From Chloroflexota bacterium (GTDB lineage Bacteria; Chloroflexota; Dormibacteria; Dormibacterales; Dormibacteraceae), in NCBI GenBank assembly GCA_005880175.1, contig VBJR01000262.1, positions 4,157 to 14,128 on the forward strand: a stretch of 9,972 nt of DNA, read 5' to 3'. Positions 1 through 5,259 of this stretch are shown here, piece after piece. Position numbers and translations under genes: made by a program. Positions within the stretch are counted from its first letter, which is position 1. Each line of letters starts with the position of its first letter. The notes under the pieces were generated by a model that saw nothing but the letters and a program-made list of their open reading frames with translations, was not told the DNA's origin and searched no databases.

Positions 1-43
1 CGAGGCCGCGGTCGGTCATGACGAGGCTGTCGCCGACGAGGCA
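1..43 (-). other. Amino-terminal end of an intein inside NrdJ
   Basis: Reading minus-strand codons from position 43 to the edge gives CLVGDSLVMTDRGL, directly after APTG and in frame with it. Cys at position 1, followed by L-x-G-D-S/T and a hydrophobic-V-M-T pattern, is the block A signature of protein-splicing elements (Hint fold). Uninterrupted NrdJ proteins have Thr after APTG, which would serve as the +1 nucleophile of the C-extein after splicing. Ribonucleotide reductases are well-known intein hosts, and active-site-proximal insertion is typical. Only 14 residues are visible, so the presence of an endonuclease domain, the C-terminal His-Asn and the total length cannot be judged. A split intein is also possible. 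Confidence 0.85.
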
Positions 44-1711
44 GCCGGTCGGAGCGATCACGGTCGCCTGCGCGTTCCGGTAGCCGTGGCGCTCGCCGAG
101 GGCCAGGGCCTCGTCCCACACGGCGCGGGCCGCCCGCACCACCTCGCCGGACTCGCCGTCCGCCGGCACCACGTACGCCGCGGCGCGGTGCTTGCCCATC
201 ACACGGAGCATCGGCTCGCGGTTCCGCTCGTACTCCGCGAACGGGCCCTTGACCTCGGACATCCGCGCCGACTGCGCGTACGCGCGGCCGGTCATGATCG
301 CGGTGATGGCGCCGGCGTATCGGCGGCCCTCGTCGGAGTCGTAGGCCAGGCCCATCGACATCAGCAGGGCGCCCAGGTTGGCGTAGCCGAGGCCGAGCGG
401 GCGCAGCTGCTCCGAGTTGTGGCCGATCGCCGGGGTGGGGTAGGAGGCGTTGGAGACCAGGATCTCCTGGGCCGTGAAGCACACGTCCACCGCGCGCTGG
501 AACCGCTCGACGTCGAACCGGCCGCCCCTGTCCTGGTACTTGAGCAGGTTGAGGCTCAGCAGGTTGCAGGCGGTGTCGTCGAGGAACACGAACTCGGCGC
601 ACGGGTTCGTCGCATTGATGCGGCCCGTGCCCGAGACGCAGTTCCAGTCCTGGATCGTCGTGTCGAACTGGACGCCCGGGTCGCCGCAGATCCAGGCCGC
701 CTCGGCCATCGCCTGCCAGATGGCGCGGGCCGGGTACGTGCCCAGCGACCGGCCGTCAGTGACCGCCCGGACCGACCACTGCCCGTCCCGCTCCACGGCG
801 CGCATGAACTCGTCGGTCACCCGCACCGAGTGGTTCGCGTTCTGGAACTGGACCGAGTCGTACGCGCCGCCGGGGATGTTGAAGCCCGGGTCGTAGCCGG
901 CCTCGATCAGGGCCCAGGCCTTCTTCTCCTCGTCCGCCTTGCAGTTGATGAACTCCATGACGTCCGGGTGGTCGGCGTTGAGGATGACCATCTTGGCCGC
1001 CCGGCGAGTGGTGCCGCCGGACTTGATCGACCCGGCGAAGCTGTCGTAGCCGCGCATGAACGAGACCGGGCCGGACGCCGTGCCGCCGCCCGCCAGCGGC
1101 TCCTTCGACGAGCGCAGCACCGAGAGGTTGGTGCCGGTGCCGGAGCCGAACTTGAACAGCATGCCCTCGGTCCTGGCCAGCTCCAGGATCGACTCCATCG
1201 TGTCGTCCACGGAGTTGATGAAGCACGCGGAAGCCTGCTGGGCGCGGGCGGGGACGCCGATGTTGAACCAGACCGGGCTGTTGAACGAGGCGTGCTGCGT
1301 CACCAGCAGCCAGCGCAGGTCCTCCTCCCAGTTGGCGGCGTCGTCCTCGGTCGCGAAATAGCCGCCCTCGCGGCCCCAGCGGCCGATCGTCGTGACCACC
1401 CGGTCGATGAGCTGGCGGGCGCTGTACTCGCGGTCCGGTGCGCCGACGTGGCCCCGGAAGTACTTCTGGGCGACCACGTTCGTGGCCAGCTGCGACCAGG
1501 TGCGGGGCACCTCGACGTCGTGCTGCTCGAAGATGACGGCGCCCTTCTCGTTCGTGATGGCCGCTGTTCGCCGCTCCCACTCGACCAGGTCGTAGGCGTG
1601 ACTCCCGGGAGGGGTGAAGTAGCGTTCGAACCGCAGGCCCCTCGGTCGGTCGGACTCGTGGATCCCGTTCTGATCGGCCGTGGCTGCGACGTCTGCTACG
1701 TGTTTGGCCAT
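1..1711 (-). CDS. nrdJ: Class II (adenosylcobalamin-dependent) ribonucleotide reductase NrdJ, amino-terminal part, intein-interrupted
   Basis: Reduces ribonucleotides to deoxyribonucleotides using adenosylcobalamin, independently of oxygen. The frame reads from ATG at 1711 to the window edge (about 570 residues) and is cut there. The protein starts MAKHVADVAATADQNG. Cys163 (in SACFINS), Cys371 (in TNPCAEF) and Cys382 (in DDTACNLLSLNL) sit where class II enzymes carry the redox pair and the thiyl-radical cysteine; Asn369 and Glu373 complete the N-x-C-x-E active-site motif. The FGSGTGTNLS and GGTTRRAAKM stretches are also typical. At residue 556 the conserved APTG ends and the next residues are CLVGDS instead of TIGLMM, read here as an intein (separate entry). 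The start is supported by AGGAGG 11 nt upstream. No nrdR gene lies next to it on this side, unlike the usual nrdR-nrdJ pair of Streptomyces. Family call is very secure; the remainder of the gene lies outside the window. Confidence 0.96.
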   Translation of the reverse strand, partial: MAKHVADVAATADQNGIHESDRPRGLRFERYFTPPGSHAYDLVEWERRTAAITNEKGAVIFEQHDVEVPRTWSQLATNVVAQKYFRGHVGAPDREYSARQLIDRVVTTIGRWGREGGYFATEDDAANWEEDLRWLLVTQHASFNSPVWFNIGVPARAQQASACFINSVDDTMESILELARTEGMLFKFGSGTGTNLSVLRSSKEPLAGGGTASGPVSFMRGYDSFAGSIKSGGTTRRAAKMVILNADHPDVMEFINCKADEEKKAWALIEAGYDPGFNIPGGAYDSVQFQNANHSVRVTDEFMRAVERDGQWSVRAVTDGRSLGTYPARAIWQAMAEAAWICGDPGVQFDTTIQDWNCVSGTGRINATNPCAEFVFLDDTACNLLSLNLLKYQDRGGRFDVERFQRAVDVCFTAQEILVSNASYPTPAIGHNSEQLRPLGLGYANLGALLMSMGLAYDSDEGRRYAGAITAIMTGRAYAQSARMSEVKGPFAEYERNREPMLRVMGKHRAAAYVVPADGESGEVVRAARAVWDEALALGERHGYRNAQATVIAPTGCLVGDSLVMTDRGL

Positions 1712-1722
1712 CTGGTCGAGAG

Positions 1723-1728
1723 CCTCCT
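1723..1728 (-). promoter_or_regulatory. Ribosome binding site of nrdJ
   Basis: AGGAGG on the minus strand lies 11 nt before the ATG at 1711 and fixes that codon as the nrdJ start. Spacing is slightly long but the match to the anti-Shine-Dalgarno sequence is perfect. Confidence 0.8.
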
Positions 1729-1740
1729 CTGTGCTGGGAT

Positions 1741-1775
1741 GCGGGCCTTCCATCGGCGAGCGCCGGAAGGCCCGC
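1741..1775 (-). promoter_or_regulatory. Strong hairpin in the nrdJ 5' leader
   Basis: A 10-bp perfect stem (GCGGGCCTTC at 1741-1750 with GAAGGCCCGC at 1766-1775) encloses a 3-nt bulge (1751-1753) and a further 4-bp stem CGGC/GCCG with a GAGC loop. It sits between the proposed promoter and the ribosome binding site, ending 12 nt from the AGGAGG. There is no T-run on either strand, so it is not an intrinsic terminator. It may stabilise the mRNA or affect translation; the role is inferred only from position. Confidence 0.6.
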
Positions 1776-1842
1776 CAGAGACGAAAGAGACCCCAGGGCA
1801 TGCCCGCCACAGATGCCCCAGGGCCCCCTCGATGACAAGTCG

Positions 1843-1872
1843 ATTGTACATCGGATCGGGGTGGACAGTCAA
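1843..1872 (-). promoter_or_regulatory. Predicted nrdJ promoter (TTGACT - 18 nt - TACAAT)
   Basis: On the minus strand, TTGACT (1872-1867) and TACAAT (1848-1843) are separated by 18 nt, each differing by one base from the housekeeping consensus. Transcription would begin near 1836, giving a leader of about 125 nt before nrdJ. The local AT content is clearly higher than in the surrounding genes. Not experimentally shown. Confidence 0.65.
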
Positions 1873-1879
1873 GCCCCAA

Positions 1880-1895
1880 ACACAAGATATACGGT
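1880..1895. promoter_or_regulatory. Candidate NrdR box 1
   Basis: ACACAAGATATACGGT matches 13 of 16 positions of the NrdR-box consensus as I recall it (ACACWATATATWGTGT). It lies just upstream of the proposed -35 of nrdJ. NrdR is the zinc-finger/ATP-cone repressor of ribonucleotide reductase genes and binds tandem boxes. Paired with a second box at 1912-1927. Confidence 0.55.
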
Positions 1896-1911
1896 ACAAA
1901 TCATGTCGTGC

Positions 1912-1927
1912 ACCCAACATATGGGCA
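1912..1927. promoter_or_regulatory. Candidate NrdR box 2
   Basis: ACCCAACATATGGGCA is a weaker match to the consensus, but its core CCCAACATATGGG is close to palindromic. It begins 32 bp after box 1 with 16 bp between the two, the three-helical-turn spacing described for tandem NrdR boxes. The spacing, more than the individual match, supports the call. Confidence 0.5.
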
Positions 1928-1968
1928 AGTGCTTGTGCAAAGCCTGGGGAGAGGGTGTGCGAACACGG

Positions 1969-2526
1969 CTAGGACCTGTGGGCTTCCTGGGGATTCGGGG
2001 CGTCCGCCCGGGCCGCCTCGGCCGTCGCCACGACCTGGTCGCGCCAGGCCTCGGCGGCCGCGCACAGGTGGTGCGCGTGCTCGTCGAGCCGGCCGACGAC
2101 GGCCCGCCGCCGCTGCTCCCGGTGGACCGTCTCGTCCGGCGTGGGGGCCGGCGCCAGGGCGTGCCGGAAGCCCGCGTCGCCGCTGTCCCAGACGGCCTCG
2201 GTCAGCTCCTCGATGAAGTCGAGCTGGTTGTCGGCGCTGTCCAGCGTGTGGGGGCTGAGCAGCGCCAGCTCGACGTTCCGGCGCAGTACCCGCATGCCCC
2301 ACGCGGCGCCGCACCCGGTCAGCTCCGCCAGCTCCTGCAGCAGCTCCTGGAGCTCGGCCGCGCGGTCGAGCAGCTCGCCCGGCGGCACCGGGGTCGGACG
2401 CGGGCGGGGCGGGAGCGGGGAGGGGCGGTGGCCGCGGATCGTCTGGCTTCTCGGTCGGGTCACGCGCCAAGTCTCGGCCCTGGAGACGGACAGAACGCGG
2501 ACGATGAGTGGCGCCCGGACGAGCAT
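1969..2526 (-). CDS. Hypothetical 185-residue protein, proline-rich linker and helical C-terminal domain
   Basis: I do not recognise the family. The ATG at 2526 is the first possible start, because the preceding in-frame codon is TAG, and it has an AGGGGG ribosome binding site 8 nt upstream. Residues 1-30 are basic and of mixed composition. Residues 31-49 form a Pro/Arg-rich linker (GHRPSPLPPRPRPTPVPPG). Residues 50-175 look mostly helical: leucine-rich near 52-70 (ELLDRAAELQELLQELAEL), then a G-M-R-V-L-R-R-N segment, LDFIEELTEAVW around 102-113, and a long charged helix to the end. No signal peptide or membrane segment is seen. Natural residue use (W, F, N, H spread through the domain) argues for a real gene. 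It lies between the cruciform element and the nrdJ control region, on the same strand as both neighbours. Some of the N-terminal 30 residues may be upstream of the true start. Confidence 0.7.
   Translation of the reverse strand: MLVRAPLIVRVLSVSRAETWRVTRPRSQTIRGHRPSPLPPRPRPTPVPPGELLDRAAELQELLQELAELTGCGAAWGMRVLRRNVELALLSPHTLDSADNQLDFIEELTEAVWDSGDAGFRHALAPAPTPDETVHREQRRRAVVGRLDEHAHHLCAAAEAWRDQVVATAEAARADAPNPQEAHRS
2402..2425 (+). other. G-quadruplex-forming motif
   Basis: Five near-adjacent parts of G3-G4 runs separated by 1-3 nt (runs at 2402-2404, 2406-2409, 2411-2413, 2417-2420, 2422-2425). It meets the standard four-run quadruplex rule with very short loops. It lies opposite the codons for the proline-rich linker of the hypothetical gene, so it is on the transcribed (template) strand. 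It may simply be a by-product of proline codons in a GC-rich genome. Confidence 0.6.
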
Positions 2527-2657
2527 CTATTGGGCCCCCTGGCCGGTGGCGCTCGGGCGAACGACTGGGGGGCGGACAGGGGACCCCGGCCTCGCCTTCG
2601 GCCTCAGACGCTCCCCTTCGCCATGGGGGAAGGCGGAGCCGCTGACACCCCGGCACC

Positions 2658-2699
2658 CGTCGTCCGCAGGGCCGCCTACCCGCGGCCCTGCGGACGACG
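2658..2699. repeat. Perfect 18-bp stem, 6-nt loop (arm 1 of the nested element)
   Basis: Positions 2658-2675 pair without mismatch with 2682-2699, leaving CTACCC as the loop. A perfect stem of this length would not be expected by chance in 42 bp and shows that the base pairing, or very recent origin, has been preserved. Confidence 0.85.
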
Positions 2700-2702
2700 C
2701 GG

Positions 2703-2810
2703 CCCGGCCGGCTGGCGTCGACGTGAGCCCTGGGCGCTGGCTGAGACGTTCAACGTTTCCGGTCGCTCGCATCTGCTCCCAGGCGTCCTGCCTGACGCCA
2801 GCCGGCCGGG
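2703..2810. repeat. Perfect 17-bp stem closing the central arm of the nested element
   Basis: Positions 2703-2719 are the exact reverse complement of 2794-2810. The enclosed 74 nt contain an imperfect palindrome around GAGACGTTCAACGTTTC (2743-2759) and a CCTGGG/CCCAGG pair (2729-2734 with 2778-2783), so the arm can extend further. Confidence 0.8.
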
Positions 2811-2816
2811 TCCCAT

Positions 2817-2842
2817 CGTCCAGGTCGGCCACGACCTGGACG
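2817..2842. repeat. Perfect 11-bp stem, 4-nt loop (arm 3 of the nested element)
   Basis: CGTCCAGGTCG (2817-2827) and CGACCTGGACG (2832-2842) flank the loop GCCA. It stands just inside the right outer arm, as arm 1 stands just inside the left one, giving the element a symmetric plan. Confidence 0.8.
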
Positions 2843-2961
2843 GTGGGTGCCGGGGTGTCAGTGGCCCCGCCCGAGTCATCCATGGCGAAGGGGAGGCGTC
2901 TGAGGCCGAAGGCGAGGCCCGGGTCGCCACTCCGCCGCCAGACGTACAGCAGCATCCCAGC

Positions 2962-3981
2962 TCAGCCCTGGCGCAGGCTGATGGACAGCAGGGGCTCGTC
3001 CACGGTCGCCCGGACCGGGTCGCCGCCGTCGTCCAGCCGGCCCGTCGCCTGGATGCCCCGCACCGACGCGCGGATCCGGGCCGTGACCTGTTTGCCGTCC
3101 TGGTACGCGTTGCCGAGCATGGTCACCGCCCGCTGGAGCTTGTTCTCCAGCGAGGCGTCCAGCGCGTCGAGCTGGCGGTCCACCTCCATCAGGCACGCCT
3201 GCAGGTGCTCCATGTCCACGCTGCGCGCGAACTGGAGGTGGAGCTGGTACAGCATCAGGAGGTAGGGGAGGGTCAGCGAGTAGGCCACGATCATCACGTG
3301 CCGGCGGTGCGCCTCCGCGAACGCCGACCGGCACACGCCGTACGCGGCGTCCGGCACGGCGGCCAGCGCGAACGGCGCGGTCGTGGCCGGGTCGATGTAC
3401 TGGCTGACCTCGCGGACCCGCCTCTCGACCTCTTTCTCGACCACGGCCGCCAGCTGGGCCCGGCGCGCGGGTAGGGCGTCCGGCTCCGCCAGCTCCTGGA
3501 GGGCCGCGCTCGACGGCCACTTGGAGTCGATCGGCAGCAGCTTGCCGCCGGGCAGGTGGAGGCCGAACTCCACCACCTTGCCGTTCACCCACACGTTGCG
3601 CCGGACCATGTCCGGCGGCAGGTGGCGGAACGCCTCCTCCAGGATGTTCTCGCCCGCGGCGCCGCGCGAGGGGCTGCCGGCGAGGACCGCCTCCAGCCGC
3701 CGTAGACTCTGCCGGGCGTCCTCCTCGGCCTGGTGGCGGGCGACGAACACGGCCCGCATGCCCTCGAGGAGCGTCTGGGTCTGCGCGAGGCGCTCGCGCA
3801 GGTCGCTGGTCGCCGTCTCCTGCACCTGCCCGCCCACGGCGAGCTGGCCCCGCAGCTCGGCCAGCTCGGCCCCCTGCGCCTCGGCCCGGCGGCTGATGCT
3901 GGCGACCGTGAACGCCACCACCGCCATACCCGCCACGAGACATACAAGAAGTAGTGCGAACAGGAGTTCGGAAAACAGCAT
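2962..3981 (-). CDS. rmuC: DNA recombination protein RmuC family
   Basis: RmuC proteins are membrane-anchored, nuclease-fold-related proteins that limit recombination at inverted repeats; their biochemistry is poorly defined. This 339-residue protein starts MLFSELLFALLLVCL: residues about 4-27 form one membrane segment, followed by a coiled-coil region (about 28-80) and the RmuC domain with GENILEEAF, VVEFGLHLPGGKLLPIDSKWP, YIDPATTAPFALAAVPD and YSLTLPYLLMLY. Length and order fit the family. I choose ATG 3981 over the ATG at 4029 because the latter adds 16 residues ahead of the membrane segment and its codons cover the promoter. The -10 TACACT lies 8 nt before ATG 3981, so the transcript is probably leaderless. 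Its stop is 17 bp from the large palindromic element, a notable pairing given RmuC's link to inverted-repeat recombination, though this may be coincidence. Confidence 0.92.
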   Translation of the reverse strand: MLFSELLFALLLVCLVAGMAVVAFTVASISRRAEAQGAELAELRGQLAVGGQVQETATSDLRERLAQTQTLLEGMRAVFVARHQAEEDARQSLRRLEAVLAGSPSRGAAGENILEEAFRHLPPDMVRRNVWVNGKVVEFGLHLPGGKLLPIDSKWPSSAALQELAEPDALPARRAQLAAVVEKEVERRVREVSQYIDPATTAPFALAAVPDAAYGVCRSAFAEAHRRHVMIVAYSLTLPYLLMLYQLHLQFARSVDMEHLQACLMEVDRQLDALDASLENKLQRAVTMLGNAYQDGKQVTARIRASVRGIQATGRLDDGGDPVRATVDEPLLSISLRQG

Positions 3982-3989
3982 GTGGGACC

Positions 3990-4019
3990 AGTGTAGGGAA
4001 GAAGGGGGGCGGGAGGCAA
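3990..4019 (-). promoter_or_regulatory. Predicted leaderless promoter of rmuC (TTGCCT - 18 nt - TACACT)
   Basis: On the minus strand, TTGCCT (4019-4014) and TACACT (3995-3990) are 18 nt apart, and the ATG at 3981 begins 8 nt after the -10. No Shine-Dalgarno sequence precedes that ATG. This geometry is what leaderless actinobacterial genes show. Confidence 0.6.
4011..4016 (+). promoter_or_regulatory. Ribosome binding site of the dCMP deaminase-like gene
   Basis: GGGAGG lies 11 nt before ATG 4028 and 20 nt before ATG 4037, favouring 4028 as the start. It overlaps the -35 of the divergent rmuC promoter. Confidence 0.5.
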
Positions 4020-4027
4020 CGCTTAAC

Positions 4028-4477
4028 ATGGGTGCGATGCAGCTGGAGGTGCCGGAGCGGATCCCCCTGGAGGAGGTCTACATGCGCATGGCCGAGGAGC
4101 TGGCCAAGCGCTCGACCTGCTCCCGGAGCCAGGTCGGCTCGGTCATCACGACCGGCGACCTGACCCAGGTGCTGGGCATCGGCTACAACGGCAACGCGCG
4201 CGGCCTGCCCAACTCCTGCGACAGCGAGGAGCCGGGCCGCTGCGGGTGCCTCCACTCCGAGGCGAACTGCCTCATCAAGGCCGGCGCCCACGTCGAGGGC
4301 AAGCTGATGTTCGTCACCCTGTCGCCCTGCGTGATGTGCGCCAAGATGATCGTCAACTCGAACGTCCGGCGCGTGTACTACCGCAGCGCCTACCGCGACC
4401 CGGCCGGCATCGAGGTGCTGCGGCTGGGCGGCGTGGAGGCCTGCCCGTACGACCGCTGGCGCGACCGCTGGCGGTAG
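4028..4477 (+). CDS. dCMP deaminase-family zinc deaminase
   Basis: Probable deoxycytidylate deaminase: hydrolyses dCMP to dUMP, feeding thymidylate synthesis, in the cytoplasm. The 149-residue protein carries the zinc-binding and catalytic motif His76-Ser-Glu78 (in LHSEANCLIKAG; Glu78 is the proton shuttle) and Pro100-Cys101-x-x-Cys104 (SPCVMCAKMI). Additional cysteines at 64, 72 and 74 precede the catalytic histidine, as in dCMP deaminases and ComEB-type relatives that bind a second zinc. Length is typical for a single-domain enzyme. The common family form is HAE rather than HSE; the change is conservative. It is divergent from rmuC (46 bp apart) and convergent with the NUDIX gene (21 bp apart), so it is transcribed alone. 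Other members of the superfamily, such as cytosine or tRNA adenosine deaminases, fit less well because of the motif context and the VYYRSAYRD segment. Confidence 0.88.
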   Translation: MGAMQLEVPERIPLEEVYMRMAEELAKRSTCSRSQVGSVITTGDLTQVLGIGYNGNARGLPNSCDSEEPGRCGCLHSEANCLIKAGAHVEGKLMFVTLSPCVMCAKMIVNSNVRRVYYRSAYRDPAGIEVLRLGGVEACPYDRWRDRWR

Positions 4478-4498
4478 CGCCCGGGCCGGCCGCCGCCC

Positions 4499-5224
4499 TC
4501 AGGGCGCGGCGTCCTCGACGATCTCGAACCCGCCGTCCGGCTTCCGCACGACCCGCGGCATGACCGGCGGCGTCTCCGCCCGCCGGCGCAGCCGCGCGAT
4601 GAGCCGCGCGGCGTCCGCCTCGCCGGCCACCGACTCCAGGATGCGGCGGGTCGCGTGCACCAGCGCCGGCCCGTCCGGCGCCAGCGCGGCCGCCGGAGTT
4701 GTCCACAGCCAGTCGGCGACCTCGCCCGGCTGCGGGTGCACCGTCTGCCCGGGCGGCCGGCGGGCCACGAAGAACCGCGTGTCGAACCGGCGCGAGACGG
4801 CCTCGGGCGTGATCCAGCGAGCCAGGAACGCCAGCCGGTCGAGCGCCGGCGTCAGCTCCAGCGAGCGGAGCGCCGCCCCGAACGAGGCGCCCTCCGCCAG
4901 CAGCCCGCGCACGCGCTCGCACTCGCGGTCCCGCGCGAAGCGCCGGTCGCGCCGGCGCGCCAGCAGCAGGCCCACCTCCTCGAACAGCTCGCGCACCGCC
5001 GCCGCCCGGCTCACGTCGCCCAGCTCGGCGTCCTCCGGGTGCACCGAGCCGCCGGGGAACACGTAGGCGCCGGGCGCGAAGTCGGCGCCGCCGGGCCGCC
5101 GCATCATCAGGAGCTGCCACGGGCTGACCGCCACGTCCACCAGCAGCACCGTGGCCGCCGGCCGCGGAGTGACGGGCGTCCCCGGGTTGACCATCGCCGA
5201 CAGGCCCCGGGGGATGCGCGACAC
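4499..5224 (-). CDS. NUDIX hydrolase (NUDT7/NUDT19-like, acyl-CoA diphosphatase type)
   Basis: NUDIX enzymes cleave nucleoside diphosphates linked to another moiety. The 241-residue protein starts at GTG (MSRIPRGLSA), has APGAYVFPGG at residues 50-59 and RELFEEVG at residues 78-85, giving the core REhxEExG of the NUDIX box with metal-binding Glu79, Glu82 and Glu83. The 18-residue spacer between the glycines and the REhxEE core is longer than in the canonical box, as in the NUDT7/NUDT19 group that acts on coenzyme A derivatives. ARWITPEAVSRRFDTRFFVA (a segment near residues 135-155) is also typical of that group. The substrate is inferred, not shown. Its -10 TACACT lies 7 nt before the GTG, suggesting a leaderless transcript. 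An internal ATG at residue 11 is an alternative start. Confidence 0.87.
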   Translation of the reverse strand: MSRIPRGLSAMVNPGTPVTPRPAATVLLVDVAVSPWQLLMMRRPGGADFAPGAYVFPGGSVHPEDAELGDVSRAAAVRELFEEVGLLLARRRDRRFARDRECERVRGLLAEGASFGAALRSLELTPALDRLAFLARWITPEAVSRRFDTRFFVARRPPGQTVHPQPGEVADWLWTTPAAALAPDGPALVHATRRILESVAGEADAARLIARLRRRAETPPVMPRVVRKPDGGFEIVEDAAP

Positions 5225-5231
5225 CGCTTGC

Positions 5232-5252
5232 AGTGTAAGGGCCCTCTAGCAT
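5232..5252. promoter_or_regulatory. Back-to-back -10 elements for leaderless NUDIX (minus) and SDR (plus) transcripts
   Basis: The 35-bp gap between the two divergent genes holds TACACT on the minus strand (5237-5232) and TAGCAT on the plus strand (5247-5252). Each lies exactly 7 nt from a GTG start (5224 and 5260), and neither GTG has a Shine-Dalgarno sequence. Convincing -35 hexamers are not visible, so confidence is limited. Confidence 0.45.
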
Positions 5253-5259
5253 TGACAGC

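Larger units (their letters stand above)
2561..2945. repeat. 385-bp nested inverted-repeat element (cruciform/cloverleaf, MITE-like)
   Basis: The gap between the hypothetical gene and rmuC is nearly filled by one palindromic element. Outer arms 2561-2658 and 2845-2945 are inverted copies: 23 bp are identical (2588-2610 with 2897-2919), then 16 bp (2611-2626 with 2880-2895), then 17 bp (2642-2658 with 2845-2861). Inside stand three further stems: 18 bp with a 6-nt loop (2658-2699), 17 bp closing a longer arm (2703-2719 with 2794-2810), and 11 bp with a 4-nt loop (2817-2842). The whole can fold as a multi-branched cloverleaf on either strand. No credible coding sequence or transposase is inside. 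It ends 35 bp before the start codon of the hypothetical gene and 17 bp from the rmuC stop. A non-autonomous mobile element is the best guess; a bidirectional structured RNA or termination element is an alternative. Confidence 0.8.

Noticed and set aside
1741..1775. Intrinsic terminator
   Set aside because: The stem is strong but no T-run follows on either strand, and it lies inside the nrdJ leader.
1712..1968. Cobalamin riboswitch ahead of nrdJ
   Set aside because: No B12-box-like sequence is visible and the leader is too short; class II enzymes need cobalamin, so repression by it would not be expected.
86..1972. A 628-codon open frame on the plus strand
   Set aside because: It is antisense to nrdJ, has the His/Arg/Ala/Val-rich composition of a shadow frame and matches no family; the minus strand here encodes an unmistakable NrdJ.
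2552..2953. Target-site duplication flanking the palindromic element
   Set aside because: The bases outside 2561 and 2945 show no matching direct repeat, so the mobile-element idea rests on the inverted repeats only.
2527..2955. Open frames inside the palindromic element (both strands)
   Set aside because: Because the arms are inverted copies, both strands translate to similar RPGSP-type peptides; no ribosome binding site or domain, so the frames are a by-product of the repeat.
3982..4029. Upstream ATG (4029) as rmuC start
   Set aside because: It would add 16 residues in front of the membrane anchor, overlap the divergent deaminase start and run through the predicted rmuC promoter.
4478..4510. 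Terminator between the convergent deaminase and NUDIX genes
   Set aside because: CGCCCTCAGGGCG (4494-4506) is palindromic but short, has no T-run and overlaps the NUDIX stop; too weak to annotate.
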